58,751 bases of DNA from Planctomycetota bacterium (GCA_028823345.1 JAPKBR010000021.1:1-58751), one strand, 5' to 3'; positions 33,481 through 43,318 are shown, counted from the stretch's first letter. The notes: a model not told the origin generated them from the sequence alone. Made by a program: numbers and translations.

Positions 33481-36400
33481 TTACTCGGGATCGTAGGCGA
33501 GGGATGGTGCCAGCCAGCGTTCGATCTCTGCCAAGGGGCGCCCCATCCGGACCGCGTAGTCCGCGACTTGCCCCCGGGTGATGCGTCCAATGCCGAAGTA
33601 GCGCGCCTCGGGGTGGGGCAGATAGATGCCACTAACCGAGGCAGCGGGGATCATGGCGAGGCTCTCGGTGAGGGTGATGCCAATCCCGGGGGCGTCGAGC
33701 AAATCGAACAGGGCTGTCTTGGGCAAATGGTCCGGGCAGGCGGGATAGCCAAAGGCTGGCCGAATCCCACGGTAGTCTTCTTGGATCAGCTGTGTGTTGG
33801 AGGTCCCACTGGCATCCCCGTGTCCGAAGATCTTTCGGGCCTCTTGGTGCAAGCGTTCGGCGAAGGACTCCACCAAACGGTCTGCGAGGGCCTTGCAGAG
33901 GATTGCTGAATAGTCATCATGCTCGGCCTCGTATTTCGCCACGAGCTCTGCCACCCCATGCCCACAGGAAACGGCGAAGGCGCCGACGTAGTCCTCTAGG
34001 TTTGCCTCACGGGGAGCAACGAAATCCGCCAGGGAGCGGTTCGGTCGATCATCGGGATGAATGGTCTGTTGGCGCAGCATGGGGAAGCGCGCAACTTCTT
34101 TGGAAGGGTCTTTATCATCGAAGAGGACGATGTCATCCCCTTCGCTGTGAGCCGGCCAGAAGCCATAGACACCACGGGGCTCGAAGAGGTTGCCCGCGAT
34201 GATGTGTTCCAGCATCTCTTGGCCGTTTGCGAAAAGCTCGCGGGCCGCGGCCCCTTGCCTGGGGTCTTCAAGGATGCCGGGGTACTTGCCCTTGAGTTCC
34301 CAGGCGCTGAAGAAGAACGTCCAGTCAATCGTCTTGGTCAGCTCTTGAAGGTCGATGCCCTCCACAATCCTGCGACCGGTGAATGTCGGTTGGGGGGCGA
34401 TGTGGGTCTTCCAATCGATGGGCGTTTGATTTGCGCGGGCTTTCGTCAGGCTGTGCAGGGGTTTTTGATGGCGCGTTGCGAAGCTGCGCCGCAATTTCTC
34501 TTGAGCCGCTAGGTTTTCTTGCTGCAAGGTTTCGCGACGCTCCTCGTTCAGCAGATTGCTGACCACGCCCACCGCCCGGGAGGCGTCATGCACGTGGACC
34601 ACGGGTTGTGAGAAGTGAGGTGCGACCTTGACCGCCGTGTGCTGCGGGCTGGTTGTGGCTCCGCCGATCAACAAGGGAACTTGGAAGCCTTCCCTTTCCA
34701 TTTCCTTGGCCACGTGGACCATCTCGTCCAGGGAGGGGGTGATCAACCCGGAAAGCCCAATCATATCAGCGCCTTGTTCGACTGCCGTGCGCAGGATTTT
34801 CGCAGCTGGCACCATAACGCCGAGGTCGATGACTTCGTAGTTGTTGCAGCCAAGGACCACGCCGACGATGTTCTTACCGATGTCATGCACATCCCCCTTG
34901 ACCGTAGCCATCACGATCTTGCCGCGGCTGGAGGCTACCCCTTGCTCCTGTTCCATATAGGGCTCGAGCCAGGCCACCGCCTTCTTCATGGCCCGGGCGC
35001 TCTTGACTACCTGGGGAAGGAACATCTTGCCGTCGCCAAATAGGTCGCCCACGATTCCCATGGCGGCCATCAAGGGCCCTTCGATCACGTCGAGGGGGCG
35101 GGCTAGTTTGAGCCGTGCTTCTTCCGTGTCTTCCTCGATGTGCTCGACAACGCCGTGGACCAGCGCGTATTCCAGGCGCTTTTCGACGCTCGCCTCGCGC
35201 CAGGAAAGATCAACCACACGTTTTGTGCCCGATCCCTTCACGGTCTCCGCAAAGTTCACCATGCGCTCAGTGGCATCCGGGCGACGGGCAAAGATGATGT
35301 CTTCCACGTGTTCCAGTAGATCCGGCGGGATGTCCTCGTAGACAACCAGCTGACCGGCATTGACGATGCCCATATCCAATCCGGCGCGGATCGCATGGTA
35401 GAGAAACGATGAGTGGATCGCTTCGCGCACCACATTGTTGCCGCGGAAGGAAAAGGAGATGTTGGATATCCCCCCAGAGATGCGCACGCCCGGGCAGGTT
35501 CGTTTGATCTCGCTCGTGGCATTGATGAAGTGAAGAGCATAGCGGTCGTGCTCTTCGATGCCGGTGGCGATGGCCAGTACGTTGGGGTCGAAAATGATGT
35601 CTTCGGGAGGGAAATTCACTTCTTCGGTCAGGATCTTGTATGCCCTCTGGCAGATGTCGATCTTGCGTTGCGCCGTGTCGGCCTGGCCCTCCTCGTCAAA
35701 GGCCATGACCACAACGCCCGCTCCAAAACGCTTGATAACCAACGCTTTGGCCAGGAATTCGGCTTCTCCTTCCTTGAGGGAAATCGAGTTGACCACTCCT
35801 TTCCCTTGCATGCATTCCAGTCCAGCTTCCAGCACGCTCCACTTGGAACTGTCCACCATGATCGGGATTCGCGCGATCTCGGGTTCCGTGGCGATGAGGT
35901 TGAGGAACGTGCGCATGCAGGACTCTGAATCCAGGAGGCCTTCGTCCATGTTCACATCGAGCACATTTGCGCCACCCCGCACTTGGTCTAGGGCGACGGA
36001 GAGGGCAGCCTCAAAGTCATCATCTTTGATCAGGCGCCGGAAGCGCGCGGAGCCCATGACATTGGTGCGCTCGCCCACCATGGTGAAGTTGCTTTCGGGT
36101 GTTAGGTGTAGGGCTTCCAATCCCGTGAACACCGTGGTCGATGAATCGGGCTTATGGTCAGGCCTAACCCGTGGCTCGACCCCTTGGACGCCCTTGGCGA
36201 TGGCAGCGATGTGGTCCGGTGTGGTACCGCAGCAACCCCCGACAAGGTTGACGATGCCACTGGTTGCGAACTCGCCGATCAAGCGGCCCGTGTCATGGGG
36301 CTTCTCGTCGTATTCGCCGAAGGCGTTCGGTAATCCCGCGTTGGGGTAGCTCGTAATCCAGGTGGGGGCGATGCTGGCGAGCTCCTGCACATAGGGCCGC

Positions 36401-37185
36401 ATGTCGGTTGCCCCAAGGGAACAGTTGACACCGATGGAAAAGGGCTGCACATGTTTGAGTGAATGCCAAAAGGATTCGACCGTTTGTCCGGAGAGGGTTC
36501 TGCCCGAGGCGTCGGTGATGGCAACCGACAGCATGACCGGAATGCGGAAGCCCAAGTCACTGAACATCTCTTCAGTTGCGACCAGTGCGGCTTTTGCATT
36601 GAGCGAATCGAAAACCGTCTCCACTAGGAATATGTCGGCGCCTCCTTCGAAGAGACCCTCCAATTGTTCGCGATAGGCACCCTTGAGTTGGTCAAAAGTG
36701 ATCGAGCGAAAGGCCGGTTCGCTGACCTTTTCCGATAGGGAGAGGGTTTTGCTCGTGGGACCCACGGCTCCCGCTACATAGCGCGGCAGATTAGGGGTCT
36801 TGGCATTCCACTTGTCCACTGCCGCCCGGGCAACCTGGGCACCAGCGATGTTCAGCTCGCGGACGAATTCGGCGGTGCCATAGTCCGCTTGGGCCACGCT
36901 GGTGGCTCCAAAGGTGTTGGTGCCAATGATCTCCGCCCCACTTGCCAGGAATCGCTCGTGGATGTCTTGGATGGTTCTTGGGAGGGTTAAATTGAGCAAC
37001 TCGTTGTTGCCTTGCAGGTTGCCCTCAAGGTTCCCAAAACGGTCGCCGCGAAAGTCCTTCTCGGTTAGAGCATAGGATTGGATCATCGTTCCCATGGCAC
37101 CGTCCATGACCATCACCCTTTGCTTGAGGGCTTCATCGAGGCACGCGCGAATCTGGTCGGCTTTACTGGAGGGGGAACGGCTCAT
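33481..37185 (-). CDS. metH: Cobalamin-dependent methionine synthase
   Basis: The 1234-aa protein has all four MetH modules in order. The homocysteine methyltransferase domain has the [12 protein letters not shown] start and zinc cysteines in GVNCSLGA and [11 protein letters not shown]. The pterin-binding domain has [20 protein letters not shown] and [14 protein letters not shown]. The cobalamin domain has the lower-ligand motif [15 protein letters not shown] and [14 protein letters not shown]. The C-terminal reactivation domain includes [12 protein letters not shown] and the end [18 protein letters not shown]. It makes methionine from homocysteine and 5-methyltetrahydrofolate in the cytoplasm. 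The length is near the E. coli enzyme. It starts 6 bp after the ArsR-methyltransferase gene, so the two form an operon. Confidence 0.98.
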   Translation of the reverse strand: MSRSPSSKADQIRACLDEALKQRVMVMDGAMGTMIQSYALTEKDFRGDRFGNLEGNLQGNNELLNLTLPRTIQDIHERFLASGAEIIGTNTFGATSVAQADYGTAEFVRELNIAGAQVARAAVDKWNAKTPNLPRYVAGAVGPTSKTLSLSEKVSEPAFRSITFDQLKGAYREQLEGLFEGGADIFLVETVFDSLNAKAALVATEEMFSDLGFRIPVMLSVAITDASGRTLSGQTVESFWHSLKHVQPFSIGVNCSLGATDMRPYVQELASIAPTWITSYPNAGLPNAFGEYDEKPHDTGRLIGEFATSGIVNLVGGCCGTTPDHIAAIAKGVQGVEPRVRPDHKPDSSTTVFTGLEALHLTPESNFTMVGERTNVMGSARFRRLIKDDDFEAALSVALDQVRGGANVLDVNMDEGLLDSESCMRTFLNLIATEPEIARIPIMVDSSKWSVLEAGLECMQGKGVVNSISLKEGEAEFLAKALVIKRFGAGVVVMAFDEEGQADTAQRKIDICQRAYKILTEEVNFPPEDIIFDPNVLAIATGIEEHDRYALHFINATSEIKRTCPGVRISGGISNISFSFRGNNVVREAIHSSFLYHAIRAGLDMGIVNAGQLVVYEDIPPDLLEHVEDIIFARRPDATERMVNFAETVKGSGTKRVVDLSWREASVEKRLEYALVHGVVEHIEEDTEEARLKLARPLDVIEGPLMAAMGIVGDLFGDGKMFLPQVVKSARAMKKAVAWLEPYMEQEQGVASSRGKIVMATVKGDVHDIGKNIVGVVLGCNNYEVIDLGVMVPAAKILRTAVEQGADMIGLSGLITPSLDEMVHVAKEMEREGFQVPLLIGGATTSPQHTAVKVAPHFSQPVVHVHDASRAVGVVSNLLNEERRETLQQENLAAQEKLRRSFATRHQKPLHSLTKARANQTPIDWKTHIAPQPTFTGRRIVEGIDLQELTKTIDWTFFFSAWELKGKYPGILEDPRQGAAARELFANGQEMLEHIIAGNLFEPRGVYGFWPAHSEGDDIVLFDDKDPSKEVARFPMLRQQTIHPDDRPNRSLADFVAPREANLEDYVGAFAVSCGHGVAELVAKYEAEHDDYSAILCKALADRLVESFAERLHQEARKIFGHGDASGTSNTQLIQEDYRGIRPAFGYPACPDHLPKTALFDLLDAPGIGITLTESLAMIPAASVSGIYLPHPEARYFGIGRITRGQVADYAVRMGRPLAEIERWLAPSLAYDPE

Positions 37186-37191
37186 GTGTCT

Positions 37192-38130
37192 TTAGGCAGG
37201 CGCTAGGGCGGATGCCACTAGGGTCATGAAGTGGGGGGGCTGCGGGTCTCGGGCGGCCCGCTCAAGTAGCAGGCCCTCAAAGCCGGCGGTACCGATCATT
37301 TTGGTGAGTTCGATTTCCGTGAAACCCTGGTGGACATGCTGGAGTTGTTCTTTAACCCAGACTTCGTTGTGAGCCAAGAGCTCGATCACAAGCAGACGGC
37401 CTCCCGGTTTCACGATTCGCCGAGCTTCGGCGAGGGCTCGCTCGGGTCGTTGTGCGTGGTGTAGGGCTTGCGAGAGAACCACCACATCGAATTGCTTTTC
37501 GGGCAAGGGCAAGTCTTCGATGTCGCCCTTCACATATTCGATGTTGTGCAGGTCGCGCTTGGTTGCGCGCAATTCCAATTGACTCAACATTTCGCCGGAA
37601 AGATCCACCGCAGTGACTTTTTCGGCGACCTGGGCCAGCATGAGCGTTAGGAGTCCGTCGCCGATTCCAAGGTCCGCATAGCTGCCCCTTGGGGCGAGTC
37701 GTAGGATTGCGCGGCTCAAGCCTTCCCAGGTGCGGCCGGGTAAGACCTGTTCTCCGAAAGCGGCCGCAACCCGGTCGAAATAGGAGCGGGATTCTTCTCG
37801 CCTGCGGGCAAGGATTGCTTTGAGACCCTCTTGATCCCGTTGGAAATCTTCCGAGTCCCGGTGGGGGGCGAGCACTCCGTCCAAGAGTTCGCTCGATCGT
37901 CCGTTGGTCAATTGATAGAAGCTTCGCCGGCCGGAGCGACGGTCCTGCACGAGGCCTGCCTCTCGCAGCTGGGTCAGCTGGGTCGAGACCCGGCTTTGGC
38001 CCATGTTGAGCGCCTCTTGGAGTTCGGACACGGAGAGTTCTCCCTGCTCCAGCAGGGCCAGCATGCGCAGCCTGGTTTCATCCGCCAGGGCGCGCAGGGT
38101 GCGGGTGGTCTCCTCGATGGGGATCAACAT
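37192..38130 (-). CDS. ArsR-family regulator fused to SAM-dependent methyltransferase
   Basis: The 312-aa product has an N-terminal winged helix (RALADETRLRMLALLEQGEL, LNMGQSRVSTQLTQLREAGL, RRSGRRSFYQL; ~1-90) and a class I methyltransferase domain (~120-280). The latter has motif I SYADLGIGDGLLTLMLA, acidic VTAVDLSGEML and VVVLSQALHHAQRPERALAE. The last 30 residues include PPHFMTLVASALAP. The methyltransferase-like half probably senses S-adenosylmethionine or S-adenosylhomocysteine, as SahR-type regulators of the methyl cycle do by other means. Its place directly before metH supports control of that gene. No metal-binding cysteine motif of ArsR/SmtB repressors is seen, consistent with a non-metal ligand. 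Confidence 0.92.
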   Translation of the reverse strand: MLIPIEETTRTLRALADETRLRMLALLEQGELSVSELQEALNMGQSRVSTQLTQLREAGLVQDRRSGRRSFYQLTNGRSSELLDGVLAPHRDSEDFQRDQEGLKAILARRREESRSYFDRVAAAFGEQVLPGRTWEGLSRAILRLAPRGSYADLGIGDGLLTLMLAQVAEKVTAVDLSGEMLSQLELRATKRDLHNIEYVKGDIEDLPLPEKQFDVVVLSQALHHAQRPERALAEARRIVKPGGRLLVIELLAHNEVWVKEQLQHVHQGFTEIELTKMIGTAGFEGLLLERAARDPQPPHFMTLVASALAPA

Positions 38131-38155
38131 ATCGTTGAATCAGGATACCTTGATC
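38121..38155. promoter_or_regulatory. Candidate autoregulatory operator of the ArsR-methyltransferase/metH operon
   Basis: Two adjacent dyads overlap the start of the regulator gene. TCAAC (38124-38128) and GTTGA (38134-38138) form a perfect 5-bp inverted repeat around ATATC, spanning the start codon. The imperfect dyad ATCAGGATACCTTGAT (38139-38154, outer ATCA/TGAT) lies just upstream. ArsR proteins usually bind 12-20 bp dyads at their own promoter, so autoregulation is a reasonable inference. Confidence 0.4.
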
Positions 38156-38271
38156 GAACGCAAGGGGAGCCCCCCTGGAGCGAATTTTCTTGGATTTACT
38201 GATTCTGGCCCCGGATGACTCTGGCGTACCGCGGAATGGATCTAAGGCCCTGGGGCGCTACACTTGCACCA

Positions 38272-38493
38272 ATGACTCCCCGCCGAGCCCACCTGGCCCT
38301 AGGCCTCTTTGTTTTGGTCGCCATGCTCAGCCTGACCTGGCCCCTCTCCGTTTGGTTCGCTGAGCCATTGCCCCTGGTCCTGGGTCTGCCCCGGGGCTTG
38401 TTCACCATTTGTTGCTGGGCGGCGGCGACCTTTGTGGCCCTGCTGGCTTACGACCGGGTTCTCTCGAAGGACCGGGAGCAAGAGGACGCTTGA
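38272..38493 (+). CDS. DUF3311 small membrane subunit of SSS transporter
   Basis: The 73-aa product has two hydrophobic helices (AHLALGLFVLVAMLSLTWPL and GLFTICCWAAATFVALLAYD) and the layout of DUF3311 proteins, which are encoded immediately before PanF-like SSS permeases. ATG 38272 fits the family's short N-terminus better than the extended frame. Its stop overlaps the next start (TGATG), typical of stoichiometric subunits. Confidence 0.82.
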   Translation: MTPRRAHLALGLFVLVAMLSLTWPLSVWFAEPLPLVLGLPRGLFTICCWAAATFVALLAYDRVLSKDREQEDA

Positions 38494-39941
38494 TGAGTGC
38501 TGACATCCAAATCATGGGAGTGGTCGGGCTCTACTTGGCCCTTTCCCTTTTCGTGGGATTGCGAGCGGGCAAGGGAGTTTCCGATTCCGCCACGGGGTTC
38601 GTGGTAGGGGACCGGGCCATGGGCGGAGTTCTGATGTACTTTGTCACGGGCGCGACGATCTTCAGTGCCTTTGCTTTTTTGGGGGCGCCTGGTTGGGCTT
38701 GGTCGCGAGGGGCGGCGGCGTTCCACATCTTGGCGTTCGGTATCCTTGGGTTCATCCCCTTCTATTTCATTGGCCCTGCGGCTTCGCGCCTGGGGCGCAA
38801 GCACGGGTTTGTGACCCAGGCCGAATTGGTGGCGGCGCGGCTTGGGAGTCGCCCCTTGGCCCTGGTCATGGCGTTGGTCAGTTTGCTGGCGTTCATCCCG
38901 TACCTCGCCCTGCAGATGCGCGGCTCAGGTCATGTGTTAGAGGTATTGACCCGCGGTGCGATTCCCATGCAGTGGGGAGCAGCTTTGGTGTATGGCGTGG
39001 TTCTGCTGTATGTGTGGCGTAGTGGCGTCATGGGTGTGGGCTGGACAAACACTCTGCAAGGGCTGTTCATGATGGTCTTGGCTTGGACCCTTGGCTTGTA
39101 TTTGCCCTATGCCCTGCACGGCGGAGTGGGCCCCATGTTCGCCAAGATCGCCGAGCGAGACCCGGGCTTCTTGACCCTGCCGGGACGTACGCCTGATGGG
39201 GGCGATTGGAGTTGGTCTTCCTATGCCAGCAGCGTGTTTGTCATGGCGGTGGGCTTTTCCTTTTGGCCGCACCTGTTTCAAAAAGCCTTTGCTGCGAAGT
39301 CCGAGCGGGTATTGCGGCGCACGGTTGTGCTCTATCCCACGTTCCAATTTTTCCTTTTGCCGATTCTGTTCATCGGCTTTGCTGGGGTGGGATTCGATCC
39401 GCCCCCCGAGCAAGCAGATCAAATCTTGCCGCACCTCCTGCTGCACATGGACCTACCGGCCCTCGTGGTGGGCCTGTTTTGCGCGGGCGCCTTGGCCGCA
39501 TCCATGTCCAGCGGCGACGCGATCCTGCACAGTGCGGCTTCGATTGTGGTGCGCGACGGGTGGATCGTGGGCTTTGGTCGCTCGCTCTCGCCCAATGCGG
39601 AACGGCGGGCTGTGCGCCTGATGCTCTTGCCCTTGCTGCTCGTGTCCTATCTGGTGGCGGCGGTGTTCCCCGTCGACATCGTGGGGCTCTTGAGCTACGC
39701 CTATGGGCCCGTGGGCCAATTGGCGCCCCCGGTTTTGGCCGCGTTGTTCTGGTCCAAAGCCACCGGCCGAGGCGCCCTGGCGGGGTTAGTTGTGGGCTCG
39801 ATGGTCACCATCTGGTTCTCGCGCTTCCCTCTCTGGCCTGTGCACGCGGGCTTGCTCGGTTTAGTTGCGAATGTGCTGCTGCTGGTCAGTATCTCCCTGC
39901 TTGGTCCCCATTGGGGCGAGCGATTCCCCCGTAAGCGCTGA
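38493..39941 (+). CDS. Sodium:solute symporter (SSS family, PanF-like)
   Basis: The 482-aa permease begins MSADIQIMGVVGLYLALSLF and shows SSS marks: ATGFVVGDRAMGGVLMYFVT, TGATIFSAFAFLGAPGWAWS, GLFCAGALAASMSSGDAILH (sodium-site helix), and a dozen or so hydrophobic helices. DUF3311 plus SSS is the arrangement of pantothenate-type and related symporters, but bacterial members also carry other organic acids, so the substrate is open. It is the second two-component symporter in the window; the first uses a DUF4212 partner. A 28-codon upstream extension overlaps the DUF3311 gene in another frame and is rejected. Confidence 0.92.
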   Translation: MSADIQIMGVVGLYLALSLFVGLRAGKGVSDSATGFVVGDRAMGGVLMYFVTGATIFSAFAFLGAPGWAWSRGAAAFHILAFGILGFIPFYFIGPAASRLGRKHGFVTQAELVAARLGSRPLALVMALVSLLAFIPYLALQMRGSGHVLEVLTRGAIPMQWGAALVYGVVLLYVWRSGVMGVGWTNTLQGLFMMVLAWTLGLYLPYALHGGVGPMFAKIAERDPGFLTLPGRTPDGGDWSWSSYASSVFVMAVGFSFWPHLFQKAFAAKSERVLRRTVVLYPTFQFFLLPILFIGFAGVGFDPPPEQADQILPHLLLHMDLPALVVGLFCAGALAASMSSGDAILHSAASIVVRDGWIVGFGRSLSPNAERRAVRLMLLPLLLVSYLVAAVFPVDIVGLLSYAYGPVGQLAPPVLAALFWSKATGRGALAGLVVGSMVTIWFSRFPLWPVHAGLLGLVANVLLLVSISLLGPHWGERFPRKR

Positions 39942-39996
39942 GCTAGAGTCCGCACTCCGATCCCCGGGTGTTATGCTTGGGTCTGGGCTCGAAGAT

Positions 39997-40019
39997 CGGG
40001 CCTTCGCCAGACAGGCCCG
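39997..40019. other. Hairpin in the leader of the Alg14-like gene
   Basis: A 7-bp inverted repeat, CGGGCCT (39997-40003) with AGGCCCG (40013-40019), lies between the symporter and the first glycosyltransferase gene. It has no U-tract, so it is either a weak terminator of the symporter operon or leader structure. Confidence 0.3.
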
Positions 40020-40051
40020 TCCCATCCGACCTTGTCCATTTGAACTTGTCC

Positions 40052-40510
40052 ATGAACAAACCCCGCTTGCGAGTCATGTGCGTCAGTTCTGCGGGTGGGC
40101 ATTTGGTGCAACTTAAGTTGGTCCTGTCAGCATTCAATGCCTATGAGGTTGTGCTTGTCACCACGGGCAAGAATGACCCCGAGGGGGCATTGGGGGCAAG
40201 CCTGTACCGGATCCCTGAGGCCAGCCGTTGGAATCCAGCGCAATCCCTGGTTTGCGCCTGGAAGCTGTTTTGGTTGATCTTTAGGTTGCGACCGAGCGTG
40301 GTGGTTAGCACAGGTGCAGCGCCGGGTTTCTTGGCGATTCGCATCGGACGCTTTCTAGGGTCGCGTACGATCTGGCTAGATAGCGTGGCCAACGTGAAAA
40401 GTGTTTCCCTGGCGGGGAAGTTAGCGCAGCCCCATTGCGACCTGTTCTTGACCCAGTGGCCTAACCTTGCCAATGACGAGGACAGTCACTGTTCAGGAGC
40501 CGTGTTGTGA
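40052..40510 (+). CDS. Alg14-like membrane subunit of a two-part glycosyltransferase
   Basis: The 152-aa product from ATG 40052 matches the Alg14/EpsE/PssD family: CVSSAGGHLVQLKLVL at the N-terminus, YRIPEASRWNPAQ, LRPSVVVSTGAAPGFLAIRI and the WLDSVANVKSVSLAGKLA block. In bacteria, Alg14-like proteins recruit an Alg13-like catalytic subunit to the membrane for the second sugar addition in capsule or exopolysaccharide units. The stop (TGA) overlaps the GTG start of the following Alg13-Alg14 fusion. Its natural partner is therefore probably the Alg13-like half of that fusion. Confidence 0.9.
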   Translation: MNKPRLRVMCVSSAGGHLVQLKLVLSAFNAYEVVLVTTGKNDPEGALGASLYRIPEASRWNPAQSLVCAWKLFWLIFRLRPSVVVSTGAAPGFLAIRIGRFLGSRTIWLDSVANVKSVSLAGKLAQPHCDLFLTQWPNLANDEDSHCSGAVL

Positions 40511-41463
40511 TTTTCGTCACCGTGGGCACTCAATTGCCTTTTGACCGACTGGTTCAAGCAATGGATGAGTGGGCTGCTGCCCACCCCGAGCAAGAGGTCA
40601 TCGTGCAAACCGGTGGTGGGGAGTACCAACCCCAGCACATGCAGAGCGAATCGTTCATGGACCCTGAGCGGTACCAGGAGTTGCTGGGTAAATGTTCCCA
40701 GGTCGTGGCCCACGCCGGAACCGGCTCGATTCTCAGCGCTCAAGAATATGACCGACCGTTGCTGATCATGCCTCGGTCCCCTGAATTCAAGGAAGTGCGC
40801 AGCGATCACCAGCACTCCACCTGCAAGAAATATGCGGATCGCCTCCGGGTTCTGATTGCTTGGGAGACGGTTGATCTCGGCCCACAGCTCGATGATCTCT
40901 TGAACATGCCCCTCAAAGGTGACGTGAGCGTGGCGGATAGGTCAGAGGCCCAGGCCCTTAGTGCTGCGATCGTCGGATTTGTCGAGGATGCGAGGGGGCG
41001 AGTAGACGGCGCCCCCTCCCGGCGGGTGGTCTGCGCCTGTTCCACCGGGGGCCACCTTGTGGAGATGCTTCACATGCTGCCCTGCCTCAAGGGGCATGAA
41101 CTGATCATTATGACTTCCGATGCAAAGGATTCCGTTCTCGTACCTGCCCATCGGCATTATGCGATTCGGGAGGCGAGCCGTTGGTCACGGTCTAAGGGGC
41201 TCTCGACTTGGCTGCAACTGATGTTCCTTATTCCGAGGTTGCGCCCCGACGTGGTGCTCAGCACGGGTGCGGCTCCGGGGTTCCTGGCGGTAATGGTGGG
41301 GAAGCTGTCGGGCGCTCGCGTGATTTGGATTGACTCCCTTGCAAATGTGGATCGGATTTCCCTCGGGGGTCGGCTGGCGCGAATCTTCACGCACCTGTTC
41401 TTGGTTCAGTGGTCTGACCTAGCGGATGGAACCAAGGTGCGTTACGCCGGGAGGGTCCAGTGA
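40507..41463 (+). CDS. Fused Alg13-like/Alg14-like glycosyltransferase
   Basis: Residues 1 to ~158 are Alg13-like (GT28 C-terminal type): MIFVTVGTQLPFDRLVQAMD, CSQVVAHAGTGSILSAQEYD, and SDHQHSTCKKYA. Residues ~168-318 are Alg14-like: VVCACSTGGHLVEMLHMLPC, AIREASRWSRSKG, PDVVLSTGAAPGFLAVMV and WIDSLANVDRISLGGRLA. Fusions known from other organisms often have Alg14 first; here the order is Alg13 then Alg14. Start GTG 40507 overlaps the previous stop by 4 nt, and the stop overlaps the next GTG likewise. It sits between a lone Alg14 and a lone Alg13, so each half may serve a different outside partner. The sugar added is unknown. Confidence 0.9.
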   Translation: MIFVTVGTQLPFDRLVQAMDEWAAAHPEQEVIVQTGGGEYQPQHMQSESFMDPERYQELLGKCSQVVAHAGTGSILSAQEYDRPLLIMPRSPEFKEVRSDHQHSTCKKYADRLRVLIAWETVDLGPQLDDLLNMPLKGDVSVADRSEAQALSAAIVGFVEDARGRVDGAPSRRVVCACSTGGHLVEMLHMLPCLKGHELIIMTSDAKDSVLVPAHRHYAIREASRWSRSKGLSTWLQLMFLIPRLRPDVVLSTGAAPGFLAVMVGKLSGARVIWIDSLANVDRISLGGRLARIFTHLFLVQWSDLADGTKVRYAGRVQ

Positions 41464-42038
41464 TTTTTGTCGTCACAGGAACTCAGTTTCCCTTCGACCG
41501 CCTTGCCCGGACCATTGACCAGTGGTGTGCAACCCATCCCGAGCAGGAGGTCCTCGGACAACTGGGGAAGCACAATCACCTCACCCGGCTTTGGGTTGCC
41601 CTGAGTCAATTGTCCAGATCCCGGTCTGATAAGGATGGAATCGGCCAAGTCGTCAAGGGCACCTTTCAACCGAAGAACTTCGCGGCATCCGATTGGTATG
41701 ACCCCATCGACTTTCAGCGCATTTTCAAAGGGGCAACCCACATCATCGCCCATGCGGGCATGGGCTCGGTCTTGACCGCGCGCGGGTGCGGGATCCCAAT
41801 CATGATTGTCCCGCGCTTGGTTGCTCTTCGGGAACACCGCAGCGACCATCAAGTTCACACCGCGGACGCCCTGCGCGGGCGTCCAGGAATCGTGGTCTGC
41901 GCGGACCTGGCGAACTTTGATCAGCGTATGGGGGAGCTCTTAGCCATGGAGCGTGGGTCAGCGACGGGAAATTTCGCCGCTGATAGCCTCTTGGAAGCCC
42001 TCAAGGGGTTCGTCGAATTGGGAGAAGTGCCCGGCTAG
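41460..42038 (+). CDS. Alg13-like catalytic subunit
   Basis: The 192-aa product starts at GTG 41460 (MIFVVTGTQFPFDRLARTID) and carries the GT28 C-terminal nucleotide-sugar motif ATHIIAHAGMGSVLTARGCG, then PIMIVPRLVALREHRSDHQV. Compared with the fusion's Alg13 half it has an extra hydrophilic stretch around residues 40-75 (LTRLWVALSQLSRSRSDKDG). Its likely partner is the Alg14 half of the preceding fusion. The last codon lies in CTAG, where TAG also serves as the stop of the convergent permease gene on the other strand. Confidence 0.87.
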   Translation: MIFVVTGTQFPFDRLARTIDQWCATHPEQEVLGQLGKHNHLTRLWVALSQLSRSRSDKDGIGQVVKGTFQPKNFAASDWYDPIDFQRIFKGATHIIAHAGMGSVLTARGCGIPIMIVPRLVALREHRSDHQVHTADALRGRPGIVVCADLANFDQRMGELLAMERGSATGNFAADSLLEALKGFVELGEVPG

Positions 42039-43318
42039 GGCGCCGGTTCCGGCTTCGCGCGCTTGCGGCGTTCCGGGCCCGATCCAAGCATGACTGCGAT
42101 CGGTCGCGTGGTGTCGTTGGAGGCCAGGATGATCTGCATGGCAGCGGTGAGGGGCACCGCCAGGAACCCGCCCACGACCCCCCAAAGACCCGCCCAGACC
42201 ACAACCGAGACGACCACCACGAGGGGCGAGAGGTTGAGCTCCCGGCCCAGGATGCGTGGTTCGATGAACGACCCAAGGGTTAAGTTCACCGACATGTAGG
42301 TGACCACCACTGCAGCGGCTTTGAACACTGATTCTTCCACCGCCAAGGCGGTGATGAAGGGCAAGATCCCCGCTGCGATACTGCCGAAAGTGGGGATGTA
42401 GTTCAGGGCAAAGGTGATGATCCCAAACAGCAACGCATAGGGAATATCAAGACTGACCAGCACCACATAACACAGGGAGCCGGTCAGGAAACTGACCACG
42501 GTCTTGACCCCCAGATAGCGCTGGATTCCCCGGCCGATGCGATCGAGGATTTCCTCGGCGTCCTTATGGTTGTCCTTTGCGATGTGCAGAATCTTGCGCC
42601 GGAAAATGGCGGCTTCGGCGAAGATGAAGACCATGTAGATCAGCACCAACACTAAGCTCTTGACGAAACCGTAGCCGGAAAGCGCCACGTTTTCCACGAG
42701 AACGTTGGGATCAAAATCATCCCAAACGCTGATGGCGTAGTTGCGCATTTCGTCCGGGAGTTGTTCGGCGGATTCGATGCGCGCGCGGATGCCGACCTTG
42801 ATGCCGGCCCAGCCGCCCGATTCGGACATGGCCTCCTGCTGGCGTTGGAAGATGTCGTGCATGACGCCTTCAGCTCCCGCTTGGTCGCCCCCAGTTGAAC
42901 CATCATCGGCCGGGCCCACTGTAGGCTCTTGTTCTTTGGTGGCGACTTCGTCTCCCTGGGGGGGGGCCGTTGCCTTTGAATTATCCACCGCAGGGGCAGG
43001 GTTCTGTTCCAGAGACCTTTGGATTGGCACCTGTGCAGCGGCCTCACCGAGGAACTCACGCACATTGGTTTGAAACAACAGGCCCAACTGCAGCAGGATG
43101 AAGAATAGTCCCGAGATGATCATCAGGACTGTCACCGGCGGCGGTATGCGCCGGCGGGCCATCCACGAAACGACTGGTTGCAGCATGCTCGCCAGCAACA
43201 ACGCGATCACGAGGGGCTGAATGATACTGGCGCCCACATGGAAGACCCACCCAATCATGATGGCGGCGATGACCCCCAGAATAGGGGTGAGCTGGCGTTG
43301 AATTTGAGGAGGACCCAT
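42035..43318 (-). CDS. AI-2E family transporter (TqsA/PerM-like permease)
   Basis: The 427-aa membrane protein fits the AI-2E family: paired N-terminal helices (LGVIAAIMIGWVFHVGASII, VTVLMIISGLFFILLQLGLL), then the amphipathic region. The conserved block GVKTVVSFLTGSLCYVVLVS is followed by FGIITFALNYIPTFGSIAAG and the C-terminal LNLSPLVVVVSVVVWAGLWG with VGGFLAVPLTAAMQI. An unusual low-complexity insert rich in Pro, Ala, Gln and Glu (~residues 95-165) replaces the usual short periplasmic linker. Members export autoinducer-2 or exchange ions; the physiological substrate here is unknown. Confidence 0.92.
   Translation of the reverse strand: MGPPQIQRQLTPILGVIAAIMIGWVFHVGASIIQPLVIALLLASMLQPVVSWMARRRIPPPVTVLMIISGLFFILLQLGLLFQTNVREFLGEAAAQVPIQRSLEQNPAPAVDNSKATAPPQGDEVATKEQEPTVGPADDGSTGGDQAGAEGVMHDIFQRQQEAMSESGGWAGIKVGIRARIESAEQLPDEMRNYAISVWDDFDPNVLVENVALSGYGFVKSLVLVLIYMVFIFAEAAIFRRKILHIAKDNHKDAEEILDRIGRGIQRYLGVKTVVSFLTGSLCYVVLVSLDIPYALLFGIITFALNYIPTFGSIAAGILPFITALAVEESVFKAAAVVVTYMSVNLTLGSFIEPRILGRELNLSPLVVVVSVVVWAGLWGVVGGFLAVPLTAAMQIILASNDTTRPIAVMLGSGPERRKRAKPEPAP

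Noticed and set aside
37965..37990. Short direct repeat CAGCTGGGT
   Set aside because: It encodes LTQL repeats in the helix of the winged-helix domain and is explained by the protein.
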